From contig CM055877.1 in assembly GCA_029582165.1 (NCBI GenBank), positions 40,458,749 to 40,522,748 of the forward strand: DNA of 64,000 nt. Direction: 5' to 3'. Each line of letters starts with the position of its first letter. Position 1 is the first letter of the stretch. Made by a program: the position numbers and the translations under genes. The notes below the pieces were generated by a model. It searched no databases. It saw nothing but the letters and a program-made list of their open reading frames with translations, and was not told the origin of the DNA. Shown here piece by piece: positions 22,743 through 34,424 of the stretch. This DNA comes from Portulaca oleracea (Eukaryota > Streptophyta > Magnoliopsida > Caryophyllales > Portulacaceae).

Positions 22743-24718
22743 GAAGGAGTGAATTTCTTGATAAGATGCCTTTGAGGTAATATCCTTCCTCACCCTTCTT
22801 GTATAATTAGTGAGTTGGTCTTTCTTTTCTTCTTTTCTTTTTGTGTGTGTCTTTTTCTTTTATTTTGGGGTGCTTGCTTACCTACTTCTGTTTCCATTTT
22901 GAGAACACGACAACCTCTTTGTGTTGGAGTGGGAGGGTAGTATGCATTCCGGTATTCGAGTCTAAGAAAAGAAAAAAAAGAGTCGTTTTGTAAATATTTT
23001 AGTTTGTTTTCTTAGTTCATTAATCCTTAGTGTCTTGTGTAGTTTGTTTTTCTTTTTGATCTTGCATGTGAACCATCACACATAGTATGTTTTCTTGTTT
23101 ATTTCTAACCTATGTGTGATGTTCTTTGGATCGTGGATTGAGTGTTTTTAATTGAAGATCTTGAGGTAATTACTTTCCACTCTCTCTTTATGTGAATATA
23201 TCGATGATCCATGATGCATGCTTGATTTTCTTTTTGGGTGGCGAACCCCTTGACTGTGAATGTTGGATATATTTTGTTGTTGGAGCCGTGTGGGCTCGCG
23301 TCGCCACCGCTTTTTATGTTATAAGTGTTTGTATATATGCTTTTCTTGGTTTTCTACCTTACTTGAGACACCCTTCTCATAATGGAGACATTGTGATGTC
23401 TTGTGTTGGAGTGGGGGGAGGGTGGTCTTTTCCATTTGTCATGGGTAGATCACCTAGTTTTTGAGTCTTTTGTTTTTGTTTTTCTTAGTTTGTGTCCAAA
23501 AATCTAAAAATATTTTGTGTGTGAAAACAAAAAGGGGAGAAATGTTGTGAAAAACCCCAAAAGTTGTTTTTCTTTTTGAAGATGTTTCCGTTCACAGTTG
23601 TGTAGATAGTTGTCTAATCGGCTTATTAAATCAGTTAGAAGCGGCCGGTATGAATAATGATGGGCCTTAGGAAGGATTTTTGCCATGACTTATCTCTATT
23701 AGACCTCTACATGGAATGGGAAAGCGGAATCCTCAAATCTTACACGCTTTGACTGTGTCTTCTTACCTAAGTTAGACGGTTTTAGTTGTTCAATTGCTTA
23801 AGCTCTTAATTAATGCATTAAATAATTATTGTCGGGCCTACCGTCATGGGTTGGTTTGGGTGGATCGGCACCCTATGCCCCTTAAGTGCAATGACTCACG
23901 TATGGAGAAACCCAAAGAGGAGGGTAACCCTCATGAAGACCGGTGCTTAAATCCCGCAAAACCCGACACAAACGCTCTAAAAGACACAAAACGGATTGAG
24001 TGGAAATAAAAGAGCGTAGGTTTTGAAAAAGAAAGAAAAGAGCGAAGCAAGAAAAAAGGAAAAAAAGAGTTGAGCAAAATAATGGTAAGAAAGAGAAAAG
24101 TAAAAAAAGAAAAGAGCAAAGTAAGAAAAAGAAAGAAAAGAGAGCAAAGTAAGAAAAGAAAGAAAAGAGAGGTTAAAAGAAAAACCAAGAGTGATGTAGG
24201 ATAGATAATCCCGAGCTTGAGCATGAGAACAACTCTGATTGTCTGGTTTAGGATATGAAGGACCGACTAGAGTCCACTTGCACATATGCACGAGGTGTTT
24301 TGCTCATCAGGAAGTGTTTTGGTTCAAAATCTCAAAGATTTGCAGTTTTCCAACCTTCGTGTCTTAATTTGTTTATACTTGCTTCTTCCAATTGATTGTT
24401 GAGGCGGGTTGGGGAACTAGGTGCATGATTGGGGACATGAATTTTTTCTTTGCTTTTGTTTTGTTTCGTTTTTCGATTTTCACTTCTTTTTCTTTCCCCT
24501 TTTTTTCTTTTCTCGAGGATTTTGTGGGTATAGTTGCTATAAACCCTCACGAGACCTACCTTGTCCACCCGGGCTACCGGGGGGTTTAAAGGGCTTGATG
24601 CATATGCTAAATGCATCCGCGATTCCTGCGAAAGTGAGTTAGGTTTTTAGTTTTTCTTTTTAGTCCTTTTCTTTGTTTTTAGTTTGCTCGGGGCGAGCAA
24701 ACCCTTGTGCTGGAGTGG
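22743..24718 (+). other. Element C 3' non-coding region with purine-rich tracts
   Basis: No coding region. Three PPT-like GTGYTGGAGTGG motifs occur at about 22923, 23404 and directly before the 3' LTR (24706-24718). A long A/G-only tract spans 24008-24195. The conserved block with ACCCTCACGAGACCT is at 24535-24612. GCTCGGGGCGAGC (24687-24699) is a small inverted repeat next to the polypurine tract. The same layout, in reverse, is seen in element D (34330-35980). Confidence 0.7.
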
Positions 24719-26047
24719 TGTTCGGCCTCGTTTCGAGCCGAATTACTTCTCTTTTATAGGGTATATTTGCTTGTTTTAACCCCTATTTATATATTAGATA
24801 TAATGATTTGGTGTTCTGTAGGAAAATAAGGAGTTAGAAGATGTTTGGGCTTAATTGAAGGTTTTTAGGGAATCCCGAGCTATTTCCCGAGTCAAACCAA
24901 GTCAACCCGAGCCGAGAGCCGAGTCAAACCGAGTCAACCAGAGCCGAGAGCTGAGGCGAAACCGAAGCCGGAAATTCCATATCAAGATTGGCGCAAAACA
25001 TGGGAACGGTACAAACTCAAAGGTATGAAATACGTGTGCCTTCACCCTTTGGGTCATAACTCCTTCGTTACAACTCCGATAGGTCTGAAATTTTGGGAGC
25101 TTAAAGTATACACCGAGAGCTTTCCATCGATATCTTACGGGCCTAAAACAGAGTTCGGATGAAGAAGTTATACGTGTTTGAAATCGGAAGGGAAAAACTG
25201 CCCAGAACGCTGGCTCGCCCGAGCCAGGCTTCTGGGGCAACAAAAACACCAGCCAGAGGGTGGCTCGCCCGAGCCACTCTGTCTGTAGATGCGCGTGCTG
25301 CGATTTGTCCTAGGGTTTTGGGTTGTATTTTTCCTTCTATAAATACCCACTTGTATTAATCTAAATTATAAATTAGCCTAGGTAGTTTAGGAGTAGAATT
25401 AGATTTAATTGCTTTCCTTTATTTGCTTTAATCTCTCTTAATTGTTCTTCAAGTTTTCAATTGTTCTTCATTGTTCTTCAAGCTTTCATTGATTTCTAGC
25501 ATTTGTATTCAAACTTTCTCAAGTTTTCTCAATTCAAGCAAGTTTCCATTGAAGTTTTACAAAGCTTTCTCTCTCTTCTCTCTCTCTCTCTAATCTCCAT
25601 TGTTGACTTGATTTCAAAGCTTTCTAGGGTTAGCCACATCAAATCCATCTTTTAGTGGGGAGGAGGGTCAAGGAATTCCAATTCTACTTCCTAGTGAGAA
25701 TTTGGGAGATCCTTAGTAATCTAATCCACAATTTCATGTTTGTTCGGGGGAAATTGCAAAGGTAGATTGAAGGTTAGAAGATTTTGGTCATCGAAGGTAT
25801 AATTTCTTGTTCCCAATTTTGTTGTTCATTCATTGTCTTCATTCATGTCTTTTATTGCTCTCCTTTTATTGCTTTCTTAATTATTATCATGTCTAGATTA
25901 GTTTATTGCTTTCCTTTACATAATTTACCGCTTTCCGCACTTGAGAAAAACCCATTTACACAAACCAATTTACCTTAATCAAGCATAACACCCATCCCTG
26001 AGATCGACAATCCTTACTTATAAATCCACAAAAATTACAACCGAACA
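24719..26047 (+). repeat. Element C 3' LTR
   Basis: TGTTCGGCCTCG ... CCGAACA, collinear with the 5' LTR. It is 50 bp shorter, partly because it has two rather than three GCTGGCTCGCCCGAGCCA-type words (25209, 25258) and a shorter 25850 segment. TATA box CTATAAATACC at 25338-25348. Confidence 0.92.
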
Positions 26048-26698
26048 ACTATCCTTGGGACTTACTTTATTGAGGTCTCGGAAGTCTACACACATGCGCA
26101 CTTTCCCATCTTTCTTGGGCACCGGGACAATATTAGCAATCCATTCGGGGTATTGGATCGCTTTGATGAACTTAGCGTTAAGCTACTTGATCACTTCTTC
26201 CTTAATTTTCTTAGCCCATTCAGGCTTGATCCTCCTAGCCTTTTGTCGAACTGGCTTTGCATTAGGAAGCAAAGGTATGGTATGCTCCGCAATTTCCCTG
26301 TCAATCCCAGGCATGTCCTCGTAGGACCATGCGAATACATCCACAAACTCCTTGAGAAGCTATGTGAATGCTACCCGTTCTTCTCCTGTGAGTGAGCTTC
26401 CTAACTTCAACTCCCGAGGTTGTTCTTCTGTGCCCACATTTATAGGGATGGTGTCTTCCAACACCATCATTTTATGCTGTTCATTAGAAAATTCTTTTAA
26501 GGGTTCATGAAATTCCAGATTATTATTGGCGCAGCAGTTCAGGGAAGAGGGGAAAGAATAATCAGAGTAAGCTGAAAGGTTCATCTTATTGAATGCATAA
26601 AGGAATACATCGCCAGCAGACTCAAGACCAGACTCACTTGACTCTAGACCCTTAAGACCTGACACTATGTCCTTAGGAACAGACTCTCCTACAGACAA
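26048..26698 (-). pseudogene. Element A reverse transcriptase, N-terminal part
   Basis: Minus-strand reading shows FVDVFAWSYEDMPG (about 26335-26290), VPVPKKDGKVRMCVDFRDLNKVSPKD (26130-26055) and the break at the element C insertion. The fingers subdomain is intact in order, but TAG codons occur at 26360 and about 26182 and one separates it from the protease region (26714). Joined in concept with 19450 downward it gives a standard Ty3/gypsy RT. Confidence 0.88.
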
Positions 26699-26713
26699 GG
26701 CAATATTATTCTC

Positions 26714-27829
26714 CTAAGCATCGACCCACGAGACTGCCTTAGCTTCTTCTCTTTCAGAGATCATGAGACGCGGGTCGAAACTTGAGTTGGACAAAGCAGC
26801 AATGACAGCATCAGCTTCAAACTTCTCTTGGACAGCCTCTTGTCCAAACATCATGCAAAAAATGTTGCTCCTAGCAAGATGAGTCCATTCTAATGGAGGT
26901 TGTTTGTCCCAAGCGGGAACAAAAATAGTAGCCATATTAATGGAGCAATCATCGAATACTTCTAGTCCAGTGACTTGAACTCCTTTGCTCTTCAGATAAA
27001 ATGGCTCAGGGAACCCATAGTAGGGGAAGTCATCACCTTCACTAACAAATTGCCCATTCAGAGTAAGTGGATAGGGCTTCATTTGGAATAAAGTGGGAGG
27101 ATTGTCCATCCTCTTCTGTTCAATGGTAGTCACCTTTGCAAGTCGGACCTCCTTCTCAGTTGGTTTGTAGCCTAAACCCAACCTTCCCTTCTGTTTAAAG
27201 GTCTTGAACACAAGAGGAATTTCGTTCTTCAGATTCTTTCCCAGCTGCATCCCAGGGAAAAGACCATGTTTCTTGAGCATAGCATGTACCTTGGGATTTG
27301 AGTAGGGATCGAAGTCGAAAGGTGCTTCATCCCGGCTCATCATTGCCACAAGCTCAAAGTTGTGGAGTTCTTCATCCATTGAGTTGTGCTCCACTTCAAG
27401 GGTTGACTGTTTAGGAGTGAAAACATCATTGATAGACTCTCTCGAGATGGTGATCACCTGACCTTGAACCAACATATTCACCTTTTGATGCAGAGTGGAT
27501 GCTATAGCGTTACACTCGTGAAGCCACGACCTCCCTAGTAGTAAATTGAAGGAGGCCGGAATGTCCAACACCAAAAACTCCACATTCCGAGTGACGCTGC
27601 CAGTAGTGATGGGCAATACTATGGACCCGACTGATCTCCGAGGTGAATTGTCATATGCCCTTAGTTGTACCCCGTTTTGAGCCAAATGTTGTTGTTGAAC
27701 TCCCAACTTTTGTACCGTCCTCCAAGGGCACACATTTACAGCTGAACCATTGTCAACCAGAACCAGTGGGATAGTTTTGTTGGAGCATTGTACCGTGAGG
27801 TACAGAGCTTTGTTGTGAGATGCTCCTCC
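26714..27829 (-). pseudogene. Element A aspartic protease and linker
   Basis: The active site reads LVDNGSAVNVCPW (about 27770-27735, usually D-S/T-G; the Asn form also occurs in element B). It is followed by LPITTGSVTRNVEFLVLDIP and FNLLLGRSWLH (about 27580-27520), the second half of a retropepsin fold (LLGRPWLH in relatives). A long linker to the RT follows. The frame is open from 27829 to 26714 but is separated from gag by a single TAA (27830-27832), where element B has CAA. Confidence 0.85.
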
Positions 27830-29608
27830 TTAAGGCAAATCTTCAATCCCAAAAGTAATCATCTCTTGTTGGGTGGTCACATGAGCAACCAAGGATTCGG
27901 GAGTCGTTGTAGGCGGTACCGTGAGTGCTGTAAGGGCGTCCAACATCTTCTGTCTATGAGCATGCGATGTGCATATGAGTTGCCATATGATGACCTCAGC
28001 CTTGATCTTTTTAAGTTGAGAAAGAAGAGGGTCTTCAGAGGAGATCTGATTGTCATTGCCAGTTGTTGGTGTAGGGTTAGGAATAGCCACTGGGATGATG
28101 GTATTCCTGTTATTGTTGTGGCGGCCAGACCGGGTATGAAACGCCACATCATCTGGTATTGGTTCACTAGTCTCCATCCATTCTGTATCGGAATGTTCGT
28201 GCTCGTCATCCTCATCGCTGTCCCAAACACCATGGATGAACAGACCTTCAGGGAACCCAACTACTTCGGGGACAGGTTGACCTGTTTCTACAATCAAAGT
28301 GGAGGGGTCGAAACTGAAATCCCCACAGAGGATAGCATTTGCATGCTCATGCATAGGATTACTTTGATTGTTTGGTTTCTTGGCAGCTTTTGGCATTGGT
28401 AGCGTCCATGCCCTTATCATATCTTCTATCTTGTTTCTTAAAGTCCAGCATTTCTCAGTGTCATGCCCTCGGCAATGGTGATAGCGGCAAAATCGGTCGA
28501 CATCCCAGTTTCTGCCTTTGATTTCTGGCTCTTCTTTCTATAAGGGGAAAACCAAGATACCCTTCTTGACCAGACGGTCGAGAGCCTGAGAGTAAGGAAC
28601 ATCCAATGTCGTATAGGTCTCATATTTTGGTACGTAAGGCCCCTTGCGCTGGATAGAGTTAGTCTCCATAATTTTAGGAGGGTGGTTAGCTGCACTAGTA
28701 GCCCTCCTATTGGAGCTGGACCCTTTCCATCCAGGCGAAGTGGTCTTATCATTGTGCATCGCCTATAGTTGGACACAAATGTCCTTCAAGTAATCAAAGT
28801 CTTTGACTACATGGTATCCCAAGTGCTTGGATAGACTACTCTTGAGCCCTTGCTTAAAGGTAGATAACTATAGGCAGAGAGGGATTGTCTCATTGATGTG
28901 GGACAACTTTGTATGCCATCTCTCAAAGTAATCCATAAAGGACTCATCATCCCGCTGTTGCATGGTGGTTAAGTCATCAACCGTAGCTTGTTTCTTCTGG
29001 ATGCGGCTGTAATGGTTGATGAAAGCTTTGAACAACTCACTCCAGTTGGCTTTGATTTGAGGTGACCGTGCATGATACCATACCTTAGCTTCACCATCTA
29101 AGGTGGATGGGAAGACGGTAGAGTATAAGTCGACATCAATCCGATTTAAAGGCGCTATCCTCATGAACTCCTCAACATGATGATTAGGGTTCTCAGAGGG
29201 TTTGAACCTAATATTTGGCACTTCAACTTTGTCAAGTATCTTTAGGGTTGGCTGAACCGGCAATGGAACCTCCAGGTACTTATCAGCAAAGGCTGGCACA
29301 GTGCTCATCGCTTTGGTGAGACTTTCTAACTTCTGCTCAAGGGCCTTAACAGCAGCGTCCCTTATAGATTTTGGCACTTCTGGAGTATTAACTTTTGTCT
29401 TGGATATCTTTATTCCTCCAGAATCTGAAGATGTCTTGATGATTTCAGGCTCGGATTCATATCCATGCACTTCTTCGTCATCTTCTTCATCATTCAGCCC
29501 CAATTTGGCGTTGATCTTAGTGATGGCCTGCATCATACCGTCCATCACTTGTTGTTCCTCTAGTCTTTTACCCATCTTCTGCTCCTGTTCTAGGGTATTA
29601 GCAAACAC
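27830..29608 (-). pseudogene. Element A gag
   Basis: The first segment (29608-28868) contains the retrotransposon gag core: VEVPNIRFKPSENPNHHVEEF, LDGEAKVWYHAR and RDDESFMDYFERW. It resembles the gag core of element B. A stop at 28868 and a frameshift near 28800 follow. A further frame holds CRYHHCRGHDTEKCW (about 28480-28440), a C-x2-H-x4-H-x4-C variant knuckle typical of Tat gags. The last segment ends at the TAA 27830. It would form virus-like particles; this copy is broken. Confidence 0.85.
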
Positions 29609-29871
29609 AAGTCCTTACATTCTGGTGTAGACCTCATCCAAATGCTTCGTGATGTTGGCTTCGGTGCTTTGGACCCGGATTTCTCGGAATTGCACTCCGG
29701 ACATGATGTAGTCACTAGTTGTAGATGGATAGTAATGCGGGATTGGAACCGACCGACCAATTCGTGGATCTCGAATGCGGGCCCGGAGTTGATCACCAAT
29801 GATGCCTGCATGGAAATTCAAAGTTAGAACACTCAATGACATACTCTGACACGTACTACCCGATGCATGCA

Positions 29872-31162
29872 TGTCCTAAGAGACCTATATGATCCTACCT
29901 GACTCGACGCATATATGCTGACACAAAGGACTCACCCACTTTCTGGGAGTGCATGGCCTAACTCTATATGGACTTATGGACAAAACATTATAAAGGGTCG
30001 CACAAAGCCAAACATGGCGAGCCGGTCATAAATTGATAGATTCAAGTCGGTGTTTCTCAATTCGGATGGGCCCAAACCATAGGCCGGCCGTTTTAAGGAG
30101 AATCCGTAACTTGGCCCAACAATTCAGACAGCTCAAGCTATAATGACTATTATGCGGACTAGAATAATGCTCAACAAGACCGACGACCCATTTTTTTTAC
30201 CTCTTTTTATTTAATTATATTATCATTTAATTTCTTTTTTTTTATTTTAGTCGAGGAAAATGGGTATTGTAAAGGATTGAATAAAGTCAGCAATAAGCGA
30301 GTCATAATTAATTTATGGGCCTAATCAACAAACCCAATATGGTTGGGCCTAACAACGAGCCGGCCATAAATGCGGTGGATTTATTAATTAAATAGACAAA
30401 TTAATTTTCTCGAACTTAAAGACTATTATGCAATCTAAAACGCTATCCATTAACCTTGTTGGACTTTTTAATTAATTTCTGGACCCTCATTAGGAGAATT
30501 TTGTAAAGAGCCATATAATATCATTAAAGGCGAGTCGATTTTTATTTATTAATCAAAATAATCATCTTTCAAGCATAAATGGACCCTTCCACTTGGGCTA
30601 ACCATGATGCTTTTTGAGTCAATTATTCTAATTAATAAATAATCATTTACTCAACCCAATGAATTTTATATGGACTAGAACAAAACCTCTAAACTAGAGT
30701 CGACCCTAAAACAAAAGAAGAAAAAAAAGGAAGGGGTACCTATAGCACATAGCATACAACATGAAGGGATACCCTAAACCAAGGTTCTATATTCATGGAT
30801 TTCTATGGTTGGATTACATGGCCTACCGCACGTTTTCATCCCGGTGCTCCATACCCTTAGGTAAGGAGTGTGAGGTATTGCTCAAAGAACTTCAAGGAAG
30901 TCCTTTGAGTGTAACGCGGGGAGATGAGAGACCAAATGCTTGGCGATGTAGGGTGCATCACACAAGTAGTGGCCTACCCGCTCTCGAGGGAATCACCTAG
31001 GTATACCCTAACCGTCGCCTTTGTGCTAACGTGTCAAAAGACGCGATTAGTGTCCCGGTATGCAAAGGATGCCTAAAAAAGAATTATAAAATCGCGAAAT
31101 AAATCAACTTCTCCCTTTTACAATCTCAAATTAATTCGATTTTTTCAAGTTCTACCCTCTTT
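29872..31162 (-). other. Element A leader between 5' LTR and gag
   Basis: About 1.3 kb without a supported gene. On the minus strand it lies between the primer site and gag. Long untranslated leaders are usual in Tat elements. Confidence 0.6.
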
Positions 31163-31179
31163 TTAAGTTTAAGTCGCCA
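31162..31179 (-). promoter_or_regulatory. Element A primer-binding site (degenerate)
   Basis: Two bases after the LTR end, the minus strand reads TGGCGACTTAAACTT. The first eight bases match the site of element B (TGGCGACTCCACTGGGGA), consistent with a tRNA-Arg-like primer. The rest has decayed. Confidence 0.7.
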
Positions 31180-31182
31180 ATC

Positions 31183-32746
31183 TGTATGACCCGGAAAATT
31201 CTCGTTCCAGGGAAATTGTTCTCGGATGCGCTACTTAACGATCGGGAGCCAACTAAGGTTGCTTAATCCTTAAATAAGGATATTTTTATTTTTCAAAATT
31301 CATTTTCGGGGTGATGAAACTTTACTTGTTTATAAATCCGTTTTTATTTATTTAAACACTCGAAATTACACCGAAATATATTAATAATGGTTTAAAACCA
31401 GCCCAAACACCAAATTCAAGCCCAATAAGAAGCAGGCGGGCCGCCAAGACCAATCAAAACCCGCGCGGGTTTTGAGAGATCTTGGGTCGGGCCGTCTGTT
31501 TCCATGGGCCAGAGAATTTGAGTTGGAAACAATAAAACCCGTGGGGATTTTATTGATTCCTAGCCCACTTTCTCTCGGCTTTAGCCTTGAATCGGGTGAG
31601 ACGAAGATGTTAAACCATTTTCTTAATTATTTTAGTGTAAGTTTCAATGTTAAATAATTTAACGGATTATAAAAAGAATAAAAGAGTCGCCAGTCGATTT
31701 AAGGAAGTCGATAAACCATAAAATAATAAAATAACTCCGGTTTACGAAACCCGATTCTAAGTTCGGGGGTAAGGTTACGAATTTGAGAATTATAAGAACT
31801 CATGAATTCGCCTGTTAGAAAACAGACTCTACTAAAATCGACATTAAAATGAAAAAGAGCGGGGAGAAGTTTAATTAATTTCGCAAGTTTATATTCTTAA
31901 CATGCATTATAAAACAAGGGTTTTATTTACAAAATATGCACAAGTAATGGAAATGAAATATAAATGACATGATTAAATAAAAGTAACAATAGGCAAGCGA
32001 AGGCGAACCTTTTTGATTTTGCAAGTCCCAATGCGCAGATCGAAAACCTTGATTTTGCCTTGACTTGGTGAGTGAAAAGGTGAGTATGAGGGTGATGAAA
32101 AGGTGATGTATGGGTGGTGGTTTATGGTAATATGAGAATGGATATAGGGATAGCTGAAGCGAGTGCAAGTGAAGTGATGATAATAGATGAGAATTTTGGG
32201 TAGAATACTGGTGTAAGATGATGGTAGTTGGTGTCTTTGTGAGGGTGACATGGAGGGGTATTTATAGGTGAGGGAGGTGAGGTTTTAGGAGGGAAATGGA
32301 GGGGACACATCCCTTGGATCATGCCCTCCATCCCCATGCAATCACGAATCATCCAAGTCAAGGGCAAAGTTAAATGCACATGGGCTAATATCATGGGGAT
32401 GATCAAGATTTTTGGCGCCGGATTCTGGAAGATAAAACCCGCGTGGGTTTTATAATTCCCACACATGGATAGCTGACGTGGACGAGGCAAAACGACGCGC
32501 TTCAGATGATAGAAAACCCGTGCGGGTTTTGAAACGACTAGGCCGGGGCGCGCCTTGGGCTGCTTCTGTTTCTGGGCCATCTTCTCTGATTAAAACCTGT
32601 GCGGGGTTTGTTCTTGGCATTAGGCCGCCTTGCCTTGTCATGTTTTCGTTGCTGCTTTCATTGGCCTAACGATGCATTCGGCCCAAATTTTTCATTTAAA
32701 CTTCTGATAAATCGGGATTTTATCGGTGCGAATCCCGATGTCTACA
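31183..32746 (-). repeat. Element A 5' LTR
   Basis: 1564 bp, collinear with 8446-10010. It starts (minus strand) TGTAGACATCGGGA and ends GGTCATACA. TATA box on the minus strand at 32260-32267. Palindromic words at 31456 (perfect), 31534, 32434, 32513 and 32592 correspond one-to-one with those of the 3' LTR. Confidence 0.95.
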
Positions 32747-34329
32747 GGTTTTTATGTCGTTCTCTCTCAGGGAGCAAAGAGCGTAGGACTTAAGCAACTG
32801 AATCTAGGTAGGGTTTAAGATAAAAAAAGATTCAAAGAGGTCTTTGGGTGATAAACAGCGGAAACAAACACAGATTAAGGTTCGGTCAATAGGGAAAATG
32901 GGTGTGGGGACATTTCGGGATACAAACGGTAATTAGAACAAAGGTTTTGCAATTAGGGAGTAACAAAATAGAAGAATAAAGTGGCAATCCCGTTAAAGAA
33001 AACCCACCGGATTTCCTCTTTCGAGGATAATCCGGATTAACTTCCTCAAAGCCCACTACGGACACGGAGGGTTAATAAAACGGGACTCCCTAGTTAACCT
33101 CCTTCCACTATCGTGAGTGAGCATTAACTATCCCATTTCCTATCTTCCAGCACAAGTGTTGGATGTATTCAAGAGCTTTCGATCCTGAATACATCCCACT
33201 TGAGGGAAGAATAGGAATTAGAAATTGACTCAACTACTAATTACCTCCTAAACTTGCTAACCCTAGCCAAATTAACCATTCACATCCTTAGTTTCTCCCT
33301 ACCCCATAGGGCTCTAGCCTCTAATCATCTTAATTATCATTCTAACAACATCAACAACTCCAACATTCATTATTACAATAGAGGAACTAGCAAAGGAAAC
33401 AATCCAACAAACACAAAACAAACCAATAGCGAAATAGAGATTGAAATACTTAATGAAAGCAAATTAAAAGGAGTAGGAATTAAGAAATGCTCATTAGATG
33501 ATGATGATGGAATATATGATCAAGAATGAATAAGAATCCAAGCTCCAATATGTAGAAATCTTCAGAACTTCCATAAAACTTCAATGGAATCCAATACAAT
33601 TGCAATAAATTTCCACTAATCACTCACTAATTACTATAGAATTTCACTAATCCTCACCCTAATAGTGCTTTACTCTCTAATAATCCATCTCTCAGCTGCC
33701 TCCCTCTACTAATCGTTCAAGGGGGTATTTATACATAGTAAAATTAGTTAGTCAAAATGCAGCACTTCAATCAACAGCCCCGCGTGAAATCCAGGAGACC
33801 GCAGGTGCGATTCTGCGAAGGGACTTGGGCAATTCTTCTCTTCGTTGCTGGACAGCAGGTGCGGTCTTCTCCTAGCCCAATCTTCATATGTTGCTGTCAA
33901 GGACACTGCGGGTGCTATCTCCTAGACCGCAGGTGTGGTCTCCTTCGGAGTAAGCCGTCTGCTGGGCGTAGCGCCCGCTACATGGAGGGTAGCGGGGGCT
34001 ACGGTCTTGATGCGTGCAATTGCGTGCAAGTGAGACTGGTAGCGCCCGCTACCCTGACGATCGCGGGTGCTACCCTGCTAAAATTCATCTTTTGAGATGC
34101 TTTGGCATATTCGACCTTGTTCTCACTTAGCCCTCGACTCGGCTTTGACCCGGGGAATCTCGGGATTCCCAAAAATGTTCCAAAATGGCCCTTTTTGCTA
34201 CGTTTTGAGTAAAAACGCCAAAACCTACAAAATAACCAAAAACGTAGTAAGAGACATGAAATTAACCAAGGAATGAGTCAAAAGCCTAAGAGTTAAGGCG
34301 TTATTTAGACACAAAATTGGGTCTAAACA
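32747..34329 (-). repeat. Element D 3' LTR (interrupted by element A at its end)
   Basis: Starts TGTTTAGACCC (minus strand) directly after the polypurine tract GTCTGGGGGGG (34330-34340). TATA box GTATAAATACC at 33725-33735. Upstream of it are two kinds of palindromic words: AGACCGCAGGTGCGGTCT-type (33795, 33851, 33924) and GGTAGCGCCCGCTACC-type (33968, 33988, 34038, 34061). Element A inserted 13 bp from its probable end. Confidence 0.85.
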
Positions 34330-34424
34330 CCCCCCCAGACTTGAACTTTTGCTCGTCCCGAGCAAAACAAAACGAAAACTACCTAATCTGACACAAACTC
34401 CTCTGTCGTGGGAGGAAACGAGTG

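Larger units (their letters stand above)
19451..26047 (+). mobile_element. Element C: non-autonomous Athila-like LTR retrotransposon inside element A
   Basis: LTRs are 19451-20829 (1379 bp) and 24719-26047 (1329 bp). It has a perfect 5-bp target duplication ACTAT (19446-19450 and 26048-26052) and a primer site TGGCTCCGTTGCCGGGGA (20831-20848) complementary to a tRNA-Asp-like 3' end, as in Athila. The interior is only about 3.9 kb. It encodes no protease, RT, RNase H or integrase, only a gag-like reading frame, so it must be mobilised in trans. It splits the RT of element A and is therefore younger than A. Confidence 0.93.
8446..32746 (-). mobile_element. Element A: complete Tat-lineage (Retand-like) Ty3/gypsy retrotransposon, interrupted by element C
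   Basis: Direct LTRs 8446-10010 and 31183-32746 (1565 and 1564 bp, TG..CA) flank the element. It has a perfect 5-bp target duplication GGTTT (8441-8445 and 32747-32751). Gag-pol runs on the minus strand (29608 to 16616), interrupted at 19450/26048 by element C. Removing C gives about 17.7 kb. Primer site TGGCGACT lies at 31179 and below; the polypurine tract is 10011-10028. Two antisense genes (plus strand) occupy 10955-16349, between pol and the 3' LTR, a layout reported for Tat/Retand elements. Scattered stops show that the copy is decayed. Confidence 0.95.

Noticed and set aside
23977..24291. Hydrophobic minus-strand ORFs (many Phe, Leu, Ser) near 24000-24290
   Set aside because: They are the reverse reading of an A/G-only tract, so composition explains them.
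33254..33529. 91-codon ORF in the LTR of D
   Set aside because: Asn/Ser-rich frame within transcribed LTR sequence; no support.
33768..34080. Short repeated palindromes read as a CRISPR array
   Set aside because: Spacing is irregular, repeats are degenerate, and the context is an LTR promoter in a plant genome.
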